Shown: piece by piece, positions 9,794 through 19,911 of the stretch | Layout of the letters: each line of letters begins with the position of its first letter | Position numbering within the stretch: the stretch's first letter is position 1 | Assembly (NCBI GenBank): GCA_030323885.1 | Contig: CM059186.1 | Location: forward strand, 172,754,351 to 172,818,350 | Length of the DNA: 64,000 nucleotides | Reading direction: 5' to 3' | From: Branchipolynoe longqiensis | Taxonomy: Eukaryota > Annelida > Polychaeta > Phyllodocida > Polynoidae | Translations under genes and position numbers: made by a program | Notes under the pieces: generated by a model | What the model was told of the DNA's origin: nothing | What the model saw: only the letters and a program-made list of their open reading frames with translations | The model's database searches: none

Positions 9794-11955
9794 CATGGCT
9801 GCCGTTTGGTTAGCTGGGGATAGGCTATCTGCACGGTCACCATGTGGTTAGCTGGTGATAGGCTATCTGCATGGACACCATACTGTTGGCTGGCAATAGG
9901 CTATCTGCATGGCCATGGTGTGGTTAACAGGTGATAGGCTACCTGCACAGGCACCATACTGTTAGCTGGCGATAGGCTATCTGCACGGTCAACATCTGGT
10001 TAACTGGTGAGCGGCTATCCACATGGTCACCATGCTGTTAACTGGCAATAGGCTATATGCATGGCCACCGTGTGGTTAAATGGCAATAGGTTATCTGCAT
10101 GGCAACTGTGTGGTTAACTAACGATAGGCTATCTGTATGGTTATCATCATCTGCTGTCGACAAAGACTGCTTTCATTACTTGACTGCCGCTCTCCATTTA
10201 GCTCTCTGCTGTGAGAGTTGCGTCCATGAGTCGGTCTTAGTGTCTCTCAGCTTCAGGTTTCTTTTGATGGTATCCTTGAACCGGAGACGAGGGCGCCCTC
10301 TCTTTCTGTAACCAGAAGACAGTTGAGAATAGAGGATCTGCTTTGGTTGCCTCTCTGATGACATCCTCATGAGGTGTCCAGTCCACCGGAGATTCTTTTT
10401 GATCAGAAGATCTTCCATAGAGGGCAGCCCCGTCCGTTCGAGTATTTCCTTATTTGTCACTTTGTCCTTCCAGGTTAGCCTCATGATTGAACGCAGATGT
10501 CACATCATGAAGGCATGCAGCTTTTTCACCTGTTGCTGTACACTGTCCAGGCCTTGGCTCCATATAGTAGGGTGGATAGCACAATTGCATGGTAGATCTT
10601 GCTTTTGACCCGATTGGACACATGGTGGTTGTTCCAGAGTCTCTGGCGTAGTCAGCCGAAAGATGCGCTAGCCTTGGCCATCCTCCTCTGTATTTCAGCA
10701 TCAATGCGTCCATTACTTGATATAGTGCTTCCGAGGTAGGTGAATTCCGGAACAGAGTTCAGCTTGTTTCCGTCAACCATGATCTCCTCCTCTCGGGTTC
10801 TTGTAAAACATTTCATGAAAGCTGCCTGCAAAGTGTTGAAGTGCTGCTGGCTTTTGCAAGTTACCAGCGGCACTCTCTCGGGGAGCAAATAGAGGTTTCA
10901 CACTGGCAAGAACATGTCAAGACAGGCCTGCATGGTCACCATGCTGTTAACTGGTGATAAGCTATCTGCACAGTCACCATGCTGTTAACTGGCGATAGGC
11001 TATCTGCACAGTCACCATGCTGTTAACTGGCGATAGGCTATCTGCCTGGTCACCACACTGTTAACTGGTGATAGGCTATCTGCATGGTCACCATGCTATT
11101 AACTGGCGATAGGCTATCTGCACAGTCACCATACTGTTAGTTGGCGATAGGCTATCTGCACAGTCACCACGCTGTTAACTGGCGATAAGCTATCTGCACA
11201 GTCACCATGCTGTTAACTGGTGATAGGGTATCTGCACGGTCACCATGCTGTTGACTGGCGATATGCTATATGTACGGTCACCATGCTGTTAACTAGTGAT
11301 AGGCTATCTGTATGGTCACCATACTGTTAGCTGGCGATAGGCTATCTGCATGGTCACCATGCTGTTAACTGGCAATAGGCTATCTGCATGGTCACCATGC
11401 TGTTAACTGGCAATATGCTACCCGCCCAGTCACCATTATGGTAACTGGTGATAGGCTATCTGTATGGCCACCATGTGGTTATCTGCCGATAGGCTATCTG
11501 CATGGTCACCATGCTGTTAACTGGTGATAGATTATCTGCATGTCCACCGTGTGGTTAACTGGTGACAGGCTGTCTGCATAGTCACCATGCTGTTAACTGG
11601 TGATAGGCTATCTGCATGGCCACCATGTGGTTAACTGGCAATAGGCTATCTGCACAGTCACCATGCTGTTAACTGGTGATAGGCTATCTGCACAGCCACC
11701 ATGCTCTTAACTGGTGATAGGCTATCTGCACAGTCACCATCTGGTTAACTGCCAATAGGCTATCTGCACGGTCACCATGCTGTTAACTGGCGATAGTCTA
11801 TCTGCACAGTCACCATGTTGTTAACTGGTGATAGGCTATCTGCATGGCCACCATGCTGTTAACTGGCAATAGGTAATCTGCACGGTCACCATGTTGTTAA
11901 CTGGCAATAGGCTATCTGCATGGCCACCATGTGGTTAAATGCCGATAGGCGTCCA
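9794..11955 (+). repeat. 38 bp minisatellite, left arm
   Basis: Unit: caccatgctgttaactgg then cgataggctatctgcacggt, 38 bp, roughly 36 copies once the inserted LINE (10142-10927) is removed. Copies differ at a few positions (ctg/tgg, tgcat/tgcac). It is a diverged, old array, not a recent expansion. Confidence 0.93.
10142..10927 (-). pseudogene. LINE-X RT C-terminal relic with fused 5' segment
   Basis: On the minus strand it encodes the C-terminal part of a non-LTR reverse transcriptase (EEEIMVDGNKLNSVPEF, YLGSTISS, AKASASFG, then after frame breaks LTWKDKVTNKEILERTGLP, LRWTGHLMRMS, YRKRGRPRLRFKDTIKRNL) ending at the stop after RAAVK. Upstream of TRTREEE it is joined to a short 5' LINE-X segment (..NTLQAAFMKC). 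It is flanked by ctg(t/c)atggt at 10133-10141 and 10928-10936, a 9 bp TSD in the minisatellite. Dead copy. Confidence 0.85.
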
Positions 11956-12014
11956 CACTCCCTTCATCTCCTGACCTAACAGTAACACACTATCTGGCGG
12001 TACCTTCATTTTAC

Positions 12015-12369
12015 TTAAAGTTGCATAGTCCAATGGTTTTGAATTTCTGTATTTTTTCTGAGATAAATATATTAGATCGATCACTAGTATCTACTTTACA
12101 TTAGTTCAAAGTTACTTTTATTTTAAATGGTAAACTTTTGAGATATTTTGAGTGCAAACATGGAAAATTAGTTTTGGCAGGCTTGCCAAAACTCTGACAC
12201 CATAGACTTCTACAGTAACAGGTTCTGTTAAATTGACTCAGTATTGCCTTCTATGCAGAAACGAATGCTTAATAAGTGCATCAGTATCTAAGTTAGATAT
12301 GTCAAATCAAATCTAGATATTTGGTTTGGCTTTGAAAATTTGATATTTCATCGGACTACGCAGCTTTAA
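12015..12369 (+). mobile_element. MITE-T, complete reference copy
   Basis: It is TTAA-flanked (12015-12018, 12366-12369) with inverted ends AGTTGCATAGTCCAATGG and catcggactacgcAGCT. The 347 bp interior has conserved blocks: tctgagataaatatatta, tttaaatggtaaactt, gcaggcttgccaaaact and gtgcatcagtatctaag. TTAA duplication suggests a piggyBac-type transposase, but the family is not proven. It occupies the core of the Foldback-like element. Confidence 0.88.
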
Positions 12370-12387
12370 AATACTGTCATGGAGGTG

Positions 12388-12860
12388 ATGGAAGTTAGCC
12401 GCATGGCTGCCATCTGAATATCCAATCATCAACTAGCCACATGACCACAGTGCGAATAGCCAATCATCAGTTAGCCGCACGGCCGCCGTGTGAATAGCCA
12501 ATCGTTAGTTAGTCACACGGCCGCTGTGTGAATAGCCAATCGTTAGTTAGTCACACGGCCGCTGTGCGAATAGCCAATCATCAGTTAGCCGCACGGCCGC
12601 CGTGCGAATAGCCAATCGTCAGTTAGCCACACGGCCGCCGTGTGAATAGCCAATCATCAGTTAATCACATGACCACCGTGCGAATAGCCATTCGTGCATT
12701 AGCTGCACGGCCGCCGTGCGAATACCCAATTGTAAGTTAGCTGCATGGTCACCATGTGAATAGCCAATCGTCAGTTAGCTGGCCGTGCTAGCCACACAGC
12801 CACTGTGCGAATAACCAATAGTCAGTCAGCTGCACGGCCGCCGTGCGTATAGCCACGGCC
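12388..12860 (-). repeat. 38 bp minisatellite, right (inverted) arm
   Basis: Plus-strand unit gttagccgcacggccgccg then tgtgaatagccaatcatca. Its reverse complement aligns over the full 38 bp with the left-arm unit (gctaactg-atgattggctatt-cgcacgg against gttaactg-gcgataggctatc-tgcacgg). About 12 copies, more CpG-rich than the left arm. Confidence 0.9.
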
Positions 12861-12883
12861 ATAGTTCTTGGGAGTGGCGTTCG

Positions 12884-13173
12884 GTCCGACCGGAAGTTTG
12901 ATTGACGGGAGCGTTGTTGCGTCATAGGCAGCTGAGGTAATTAAGAATCCAATTAACGATAATCAGTAATTAAAAGGGAGAGGGTCACACTCGGAGGTCT
13001 ACTGCATCCCATTTCAGTATCGCCTTTCAAATCAGCAACATCTCAAATGTGGAGTGCCGTTTCCATTTTAACTCAATTAAAAATGAAAGTAACAATATCT
13101 CAGCTGCTATTACTAGAACTAGTTGTTCGCTTCATAATGGCTATTTATATATAGGGTCTTTATATATATATAT
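12884..13173. other. Unassigned segment
   Basis: AT-rich DNA between the Foldback-like element and a GGCGCC repeat; no frame, no repeat that I can match within the window. Confidence 0.3.
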
Positions 13174-13320
13174 GTGATGTATAACGCATTATGCAAGTAT
13201 AAAGGCGCGGAAGGGAATTAACTCCTTGTTATTATTATTATGTGCTAATTATTGTTAATATTACACGATATACTGTACTGCCTCCTCCATGTCGCGACTG
13301 GTAGCGCCACCCCCGCGGTG
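13174..13320 (+). repeat. GGCGCC-palindrome repeat, copy c
   Basis: gtgatgtataacgcattatgcaagtataaaggcgcggaagg... then an AT spacer and ggtAGCGCCacc at 13300-13311. This is the clearest copy of the left landmark. Confidence 0.6.
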
Positions 13321-13375
13321 CCCGGTACCTGCCTAACCTGAATACATCACTCGCGTCGGGGAATTATATGCATGT

Positions 13376-13523
13376 GCATATATGTATGGATAGTAATACA
13401 CCCTTTATCGCGTGTTATAATGTATGTAGAGTCCTGCACTTCTCCCCTCTTCCGGAGTGGGGTACCAGCATGCACCGCTCCACCTCCGGAGGGGGCCAAT
13501 GGTCCACTCGCCAGGAGGATATC
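13376..13523 (-). repeat. Dispersed repeat R5, copy 1
   Basis: On the minus strand it matches 31510-31663: gcggtgcatgctggt, a C-rich stretch, a g-rich stretch, ttataacacgcgataaagg and actatccatacatatatg. Unrecognised family. Confidence 0.6.
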
Positions 13524-13621
13524 GCATACTTCTGTTCATCTCTATCTTATAGTTACACCTGTTCCGATAACGGAATGAATTATAATATATATATAGAGAG
13601 ACATGAATAGTTAGTAGACCC

Positions 13622-13935
13622 CACCTGATGGCCGAATGAGTTAGAGCGTCCGTCTCCCGTGTTGACAGATTGTGGGATCGTGGGTTCGAACCCTGGTCGA
13701 GTCAAAGCAATGACTTAAAAATTGATACTTGTCGCTTCCTAGCCTGGCGCTCGGCATTAATTATTAGGATAGGGCAAGGACTGGTTGGCTCAGTGCCAGG
13801 ATAATGTGACCGAGTGGGATATCAGGTCATGGTGCTGGTGGCCTAGTTTCCAAGTGGGGCAGCACTATAAAGTCGCCATGAGTGCATACTGTCCCAAGTC
13901 GGTACCCGTCTTAATATGACCTTAGATGTTGCAGA
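13622..13935 (+). mobile_element. SINE-1 (tail A), full length
   Basis: The tRNA-like head has A box tggccgaatgagtta and a perfect-looking B box ggttcgaaccc (13684-13694), with an extra-long anticodon/variable region. Body and tail are standard. It is not called as a tRNA gene because it runs directly into the SINE body. Confidence 0.88.
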
Positions 13936-13974
13936 AAAGAAGAATTAATTTAATAGAACCTATTGTAGTATTAC

Positions 13975-14190
13975 TATTGAAGCGTATGGCATCCAATATT
14001 CAATTGTGCACATATAAAATAATTTGACACATTTTCATTTCAAATAGCTCCAAAGTTTACCATTTGTAATAAAACTTCAAAACTAATATGAAACTAAAGA
14101 ACGCTACATTACAATAATCAAGCAAATACACACATCTCCAAATTATGGCAGAAACTCAAAACCACCGGTTATGCAACCGTCAGAATTTTA
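13975..14190 (-). mobile_element. MITE-T fragment
   Basis: It contains gcgtatggcatcc, tttcatttcaaatagctccaaagtttaccattt and ends gcagaaactcaaaaccaccggttatgcaac, the reverse-strand left end of MITE-T. The terminal TTAA is lost. Confidence 0.65.
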
Positions 14191-14327
14191 GCTAAATACA
14201 TCAATTATTGATATTAATCAATTAGATAATAGCAAGGTTTGAGTGAGATTAAATGCCTGGCCGCCATTTTGGCAGTGACGTAAGAAATGGCGGGGAACAA
14301 ATGCAGCGTGGTCTTTGCAACCAAACA

Positions 14328-14625
14328 GGACGCGACAGCCAGATCGGTAGAGCGCAGGCTTTCCGTGCGGAAGATCCGGCGTTCGAAATCCGACCCGAGT
14401 CAAATAAATAACTTACAAAATTGATACTTGTCAGTACCTAGCCTGGCGCTGAGCATTATTAGGATCGGGTACGGATGTGTTAGCTCAGTATCAGGATAAT
14501 GTGACTGAGTGGGAATTTAGGTCATGGTGCCAATGGCTGGAATGATCCCAGTGTGGCAGCACTGTAAAGTTGCCATGAGTGCCAACTGTCACAAGTCGGT
14601 ACCTGCCCTGATGTTGCCTAACAAA
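14328..14625 (+). mobile_element. SINE-1 (tail A)
   Basis: tRNA-like head (gccagatcggtagagcgcagg; B box gcgttcgaaatcc), standard body, tail truncated after ctgatgttgcctaaca. Confidence 0.85.
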
Positions 14626-14699
14626 ATGCCCCAAGAAACAAAAGTGCAATCTTCTCCTGCCTGCTGGATTCTCTTTGCGATTGTCGTCAGTTTCTGGTC

Positions 14700-15000
14700 G
14701 CTGATCGATGATCTCCTTTCGCTTGTTGCTGGTCGCTAGTCGCGGGTCGCTGGTCACGGGTAGCTGGTCGCGGGTAGCTGGTCGCGGGTAGCTGGTCGCT
14801 GGTCGTGGGTCACGGGTTGCTGGTCACTAGTCGTGGGTCGCTGGTCTAGTCGCTGGTCGCTGGTCACTTGTCGCGGGTCGCTGGTCGCGGGTCGCTGGTC
14901 GCGGGTCGCTGGTCGCGGGTCGCTGGTCGCGGGTCGCTGGTTGCGGGTCGCTGGTCTATTCGCTGGTCGTGGGTCGCGGGTCGCTGGTCGCTGGGCTGAT
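14700..15000 (+). repeat. Tandem array (cgctggtcgcgggt)n
   Basis: Degenerate 12-14 bp units of cgctggtcgcgggt and gctggtcgcgggta, about 20 copies, CpG-rich. Gly/Arg-Val frames here are artefacts. Confidence 0.92.
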
Positions 15001-15190
15001 CGCCTGTCGGGATACATGCACCATATTTTACCTTGCTCGAATGTCAACAATTACCTGCGCGCCTGTCACTAACCCTGCCCCCTGTCGGCGTCTCGGCATA
15101 TTACTGAAACTGTAGCAGGCTCGGCGAGGAGTGTTCAATTCAGCTGCAATAAAAGGCCGCGATGAGAACTCAGGTCGTCGTTCAGCGAGT

Positions 15191-15860
15191 TTAAGGCCCT
15201 GTCACATTACGATGCATCTCGCAAGTGCGGGGACAATGCGTAAAATCACTTTTTTACGCTGAGAAGCATCAAACTTTTCGGCGGGGGAGTGGGGGAGGGG
15301 GCAAAGTTGGACAGATACATACCGTATACATAGCGTATGGCCAATGTATGACCAACGTATGGCAAAAAATGCTCAAATTATGCTCACGGTAGGTTACAGA
15401 ATGCTGGTGAATGTTATATACGTTATTCGATCGCCAGAACTATGCCTCATAAGTTACATACATCAAGACACGCTGGAGAAACGCTAAACATACGTTAGAC
15501 GTATGTTAGGCATACATTATCCATATGTTGTCAGTGCTCGGACTGTACGTTCCCACATAGGTCAACGTAATGAACAATGTTTGTCTAATGTACATCGATG
15601 TATGCCTAACGCATACATAATGTATGGCGGACGTAAAATCCACACGTTGTCGAACCTTGTCATATGTAGAAAGTTTTGTGGATGCACACAAACTTTGGTG
15701 ACCCCCTGACGTGCGACGTGGTATCTCGACGAACGTCGACGTACATTGACGTATACCAACAAGCGCCTAATGCATGCATAACGTATAAGAACATAGCGGC
15801 CAAAAATCACATATTTCGGCGTACGTTGGCGCGATGCGTTGTAATGTGACAGCTCCTTAA
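15191..15860. mobile_element. V element 2, complete
   Basis: Ends TTAAGGCCCTGTCACATTAC and GTAATGTGACAGCTCCTTAA. Subterminal blocks: aatcacttttttacgctgag on the left, gcggccaaaaatcacatatttcgg on the right. The interior is full of cgtatg/acgta motifs. A central palindrome (aaagttttgtg-gatg-cacacaaactttg) lies at 15670-15697. No coding capacity. Confidence 0.82.
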
Positions 15861-16028
15861 GGCAGCAGCTTGACTCTTGACTGTCGGCCCTCAGAGCTGC
15901 GTGTTTGTTTACCCACCTTTTGCAATGAGTCTGTTTTACAGTGGAATAGAAAAATGAAACAAACAAACGAAACAAACAACTAAATAGAAAAAGAAGTTAC
16001 CTTATGGTTGGAAATTAACATTAACAAA

Positions 16029-16220
16029 TATCTGATGTATAACGTATTAGATGAGTATAAAGACGCGGGATTATTGTGATATTATTCTGTATTATTATAT
16101 TATTTCTGTACCGTTGTTACTATGTACCTCTCCGGTGCGACGGGTGGCGCCACCACCGGTTGTTCCTGTACTTAACGTGCGCTGAAACCTCACTCTCACC
16201 GGGGAATTTGTGGGTTGTAC
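16029..16220 (+). repeat. GGCGCC-palindrome repeat, copy d
   Basis: gatgtataacgtattagatgagtataaagacgcgg, AT spacer, then a perfect ggtGGCGCCacc at 16143-16154 and ctcaccggggaatttg. It follows the landmark order of copy c. Confidence 0.6.
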
Positions 16221-16339
16221 TGCGTTCTCTACATATATATATTATTAGATACAGATATTTGTGGTACATTCTGTATTACAAATATGTGTTAGTGATGGTT
16301 TCAGCTGATAACAGGCATTCATATAAATATGTACGTATC

Positions 16340-17111
16340 AAGGCCCAGTCACACCTTACCGGACTGGGGAACCGGACGAGAACCGGACACTGTCTGGTTG
16401 TGTAAAGCGATGTCCGGTACCCATCTGGCGGTGTCTGGTGGTGTCCGGCGGTGTCCGGTACAAGTTTTGAACATGCACAAAACTTCTACCGGACACCACC
16501 GGACTGACATGTCCGGATGGTGTCCGTTTGGTGTCCGGTTTGTCCAGTTTTGTCCGGTTCACCTCTGGTACCCATCCATACATGTCCGGTACCCATCTAT
16601 TGGTGCCCGGAACCCATCCGTTGGTGTCCGGTTTGCTTCCGGAATTGTCCAGTGGCGAGAACGTCGATAAAATATATATATACTGTAGTAGTCGGCACTG
16701 ACCTAACCACATAGACAGGTAGGCATGGGTAGTGTGTTGATATCAGGGAGCCTAGGTGGTGTAATGGTTAGGACACTGGCCCAGAATGCAAAGAGATGTG
16801 GGTTCGAGTCCTGTTCTATGCGCAATATTTCCCATTTTCATCACCCCCACGACAATACCAAGAAAATCAAAAAAATACAGTCCGGTACATGTCCGGTTGA
16901 TGGTCGGTCCGTCCGGTTCTCATCCAGTTCTTGTCCGGTACTCGTCCGGTACTCGTCTGGTACATGTATGGTACATGTACCGGTTGTTCGGTGGCAATTG
17001 ACCCAATTACGCTCCATTTCGATACATTTTGTGTACCAGAGAGCACCGGACTAGACAATTCTTTGTCCGGTGGTGTCCGGTACTCAGTCCGGTAAGGTGT
17101 GACAGGCGCTT
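16340..17111. mobile_element. V element 4, complete, carrying a SINE-2
   Basis: Ends aaggcccagtcacaccttaccgg and ccggtaaggtgtgacaggcgctt. The interior is dominated by tgtccggt / ggtacc motifs. A perfect 8+8 palindrome AAGTTTTG-N8-CAAAACTT sits at 16462-16485. Its right subterminal block (accggactagacaattct) is shared with the copy at 41998-42432. SINE-2 is inserted at 16685-16877. Confidence 0.82.
16685..16877 (+). mobile_element. SINE-2 copy 1
   Basis: It starts gtagtagtcggcactgacc and contains a tRNA-like module (tggtgtaatggttaggacac; B box ggttcgagtc at 16801-16810). It ends ttcccattttcatcaccccc plus an A-rich tail. Copies at 63625-63805 and 63957-64000 share both ends. Confidence 0.8.
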
Positions 17112-17489
17112 CAGATACACATTGGAGGAAATACTACTGGTGAATCACTTACCACCACAGACCCATCCCACCAGCTTGTGTACTCGCTAGAAACATTGTT
17201 TGGGGGGAAGGAGGGAGGGTTGGGGGGTTGGGGTTATACTGTCCGCTCTTGACCGGAGTAATCCATGAAATTGAATTAATAAAAAAAAAGACGCTATTGT
17301 TGTCCGATCCCACTCCAACAGCTGGCCTCACTGCGCCTCCGTTTTCAAAGAGGTTTAGTGAAAGTTTTTAGTCGCGAGAAAGGAGTGTTAATATTGACGC
17401 TGACCTCGGCCTGTGTGTTGTTAATTTCACGAAGCTTAACTTGTGGACTGACACCAGTGAGGTGATGTGGGAACGGTGGTCTGTCGCAC
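17112..17489. other. Unassigned segment
   Basis: Mixed composition with a G-rich run (17205-17235) and an A9 run at 17281. No gene or repeat assigned. Confidence 0.3.
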
Positions 17490-18060
17490 AGTTGTGTATA
17501 TATATACATCCATATACATATACATGTTCATGTATATATACATCCATATACATATACATGTACAGATACTTGGGCATATACATACAGATACACGCACATA
17601 TACATACACATATATACATATACATAGGCATATACATATACATATACAGATAAATATGCACACATAAACATATGCATATGCATATCCATATATACACATA
17701 TACAGATACATAGGCACATGCATTTACATACACATATACATACACATATCCATATACATATACATATATACAGATGTTTGTTTGTTTGTTTGTTGTTGTT
17801 TTACGTCCTAGCAACATCTAAGGTCATATCAGGACGGGTATATACAGATACATAGGCACATAATTTATATACACATATACATACACATACACATATCCAT
17901 ATACATATACATATACATATATGTATATACACATACATACTAACATAGGCACATACATTTATATATACATATACATTATACATATCCATATAAATATACA
18001 TATACATACACATATCCATATCATATCCATATCTATATACATATATATATACATATAAAT
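17490..18060 (+). repeat. (atacat)n AT-rich satellite
   Basis: Degenerate tatacatatacata hexamers throughout, interrupted by a SINE-1 tail insertion. Tyr/Val/Ile/Met frames are artefacts. Confidence 0.93.
17775..17839 (-). mobile_element. SINE-1 tail-only insertion
   Basis: A (tttg)n-gttgttttacgtcctagcaacatctaaggtcatatcaggacgggt block inside the (atacat)n satellite, truncated at the same base as the copy at 2641-2706. Confidence 0.9.
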
Positions 18061-18065
18061 ACGAA

Positions 18066-18352
18066 AAAAAGTAAAGCTTGTTCTATTTAACGACACCTCT
18101 AGAGCACATCGATTTTTATCATTGTCTATTGGATGTTAAACATATGGTCAATCCGATATATTTCTTTGGAGGAAACCTTCTGTCGACAGATAAGTTACTC
18201 TTTCCGATAAGCGGCAAGGGGTCTTTTATATGAACTTTCCCACAGACAGGGCCGCCTTTGATGAACTATTTGTGGACCACTGGTTGGAACGGAAAATATC
18301 CCGATGACCGACACCTTCTCGGTGGACACTCTACTGCCTGAGCTACGTCTTA
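18066..18352 (-). mobile_element. SINE-3 copy 1
   Basis: On plus: aaagcttgttctatttaacgacacctctagagcaca...tctattggatgttaaacatatggtca...ttatatgaactttcccacagacagg...tggaccactggttggaacgg. Reverse-complemented, the right end is tRNA-like (tagctcaggcagtagag A box). I recognise this block as a mollusc-wide SINE; that is memory, not a search. Confidence 0.8.
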
Positions 18353-18375
18353 CTCTTTATGCGAACCATGTGTTA

Positions 18376-18705
18376 CATTTGTTGTTTGTCGGGGTTTTAC
18401 ATCCTGGTGACATCTAAGGTCATATCAGGGCGGGTACCGACTTGAGAGAGTGCACACTCATGGTGACTTTATAGTGCTGCCCCACTGGGAGACCAGGCCA
18501 CCAGCATCACGATCCGATATCCCACACAGTCACATTATCCTGATACTGTGCTAACCAGTCCTTGCCCCATCCTAGTTATGCCAAGTGTCAGGCTAGGTAG
18601 TGACAAGTATCAATTTGATAAGTCATTGGTTTGACTGAGCCGAGTGTCGAAGTCCTGACGTTTCTTATGGGAAGCCTGAGCTCTACCGGTTGGCCAGCTC
18701 ATCTG
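18376..18705 (-). mobile_element. SINE-1 (tail A), full length
   Basis: Tail (gttttacatcctggtgacatc), body, and a degraded tRNA-like head ending gagctctaccggttggccagc. Confidence 0.88.
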
Positions 18706-18781
18706 GTATATATATGCACATATACATATACATATAAAACTATTTATGAATACATTTGCATATACATATACATATCCATAT

Positions 18782-19018
18782 GAAGAGTTCAGGCGCAAAA
18801 CCATATAAACGCCAATCCAAAAATGTAGTTTAAATAAAAAAGATTTACTTGAAAATTATTGTAATTCTCAGTAATTGCACTTTTCATATGATCATATGTT
18901 TATGGAGCAATGAACAAAAAAGTAGGAATATAACAAAATTAACTTTTTGAAGGTTTGATTGCAATGTTTATCTCTACTTTTGGAGTGGCGTTTGTGGGGT
19001 TTTGTGCCTGAACTCTTT
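18782..19018. mobile_element. MITE-B, complete
   Basis: Inverted ends GAAGAGTTCAGGCGCAAAACC and tttgtgcctgaactcttt; 237 bp, non-coding, AT-rich interior (caatgaacaaaaaagtaggaat, tttttgaaggtttgattgcaatg). Paired with the copy at 31250-31495. Confidence 0.82.
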
Positions 19019-19019
19019 A

Positions 19020-19290
19020 TGTACATATACATATAAATATAATATCCATATACATATAATGTACCTATGCATATAATAGTTAATACACAAAACATAATGT
19101 ACATATACATATAATATACATATATACATAGAAATATACATGCACATATGCATATATAAACATATACATAGAAATATGCATAGACATATGCATATACATA
19201 TAATATAAGTTACAACATGCATATGCATATAATGCACATAAACATATACATCATACATATATAATGTACATATGCATATGATGGTTATAT
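19020..19290 (+). repeat. (atacat)n AT-rich satellite
   Basis: Same hexamer family as 17490-18060, with ataatatacata and ataatgtacata variants. Confidence 0.9.
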
Positions 19291-19299
19291 AAATTTGTC

Positions 19300-19478
19300 T
19301 ACATCTAAACAAAGGAGGAAAGCGTACCTTCGATGGGATGGACAATCTTTATTGCTGTGTTGGCTAGCAATTATATGCTTACCAGTTACACAAGTATGAA
19401 ATCTGGGCCAACAATGAACAAATATTGCGGTCCGGCGTCCGAACCCACTGATTGAGCCACTATAGCCTGTATAGGTAC
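19300..19478 (-). repeat. Possible tRNA-headed repeat, unclassified
   Basis: On the minus strand it opens caggctatagtggctcaatcagtgggttcgg, which resembles an A box closely followed by a B-box-like gggttcgga, then ~130 bp of unrecognised sequence. Only one copy is seen here, so it may not be a SINE. Confidence 0.3.
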
Positions 19479-19550
19479 ATTTAATGTACATATACATGTA
19501 ATGCATATATACATATATACATATAATTACTGTACATACACATAGTATAT

Positions 19551-19642
19551 ACACTAAAACCTCTCCAAATCGACCGACCTTGGGACTGACCTTGGGACCT
19601 CTCTAACCGACCACCTGCACAGATCGACTACTCCCCTATATA
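19551..19642 (+). mobile_element. P1 MITE, left half only
   Basis: cactaaaacctctccaaatcgaccgaccttggg... to gatcgactactcccctata; the right end is missing and replaced by AT-rich repeat. Confidence 0.75.
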
Positions 19643-19910
19643 TATACATGTACATACAATGTACATCCGTCGCCATTATTAAACCCTCGTGAAACTCTCC
19701 TGTGCCTACACGTGTGTCTCAGTTTCCGGTCTCTGTGCCCTGGAGCCAGGTGTCACGTGGTCACGTTGTCACGTGGTCCCGGCTGTCACTGAGAGGGAGA
19801 GTGATACTTCCCTCTTAACGTTACACAATCCGAACAATACATTACATTTCAGAAACCAAAGTACTCGCGTAGATTTGAAACTAGATACCCAACACAGACT
19901 GTGACGTATT
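19643..19910. other. Unassigned segment
   Basis: It contains three closely spaced gtcacgtgg boxes (19752-19780), the E-box-like core CACGTG repeated. No gene structure recognised. Confidence 0.35.
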
Positions 19911-19911
19911 C

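Larger units (their letters stand above)
9773..12883. mobile_element. Foldback-like element with inverted 38 bp arrays
   Basis: Left arm 9794-11955 and right arm 12388-12860 are arrays of the same 38 bp unit in opposite orientation, around a short core. The outer flanks are a near-identical direct repeat (gttcttgggagtgacgattcg at 9773-9793, gttcttgggagtggcgttcg at 12864-12883), a candidate target-site duplication. Drosophila Foldback elements have this architecture, that is, long inverted repeats made of tandem subrepeats. No transposase frame is present, so it would be non-autonomous. The class assignment is inference. Confidence 0.6.

Noticed and set aside
10176..10484. 102-codon frame as a host gene
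   Set aside because: It is LINE-X RT C-terminus, present in five copies across the window.
9794..11955. CRISPR-like regularly spaced 38 bp repeats
   Set aside because: Units are contiguous with no unique spacers, diverged, and in a eukaryotic repeat context; this is a minisatellite.
13622..13700. Possible tRNA gene (A and B boxes)
   Set aside because: The sequence continues directly into the SINE-1 body and the cloverleaf is not standard; the same reasoning applies to the heads at 97, 1612, 14328, 16746 and 39806.
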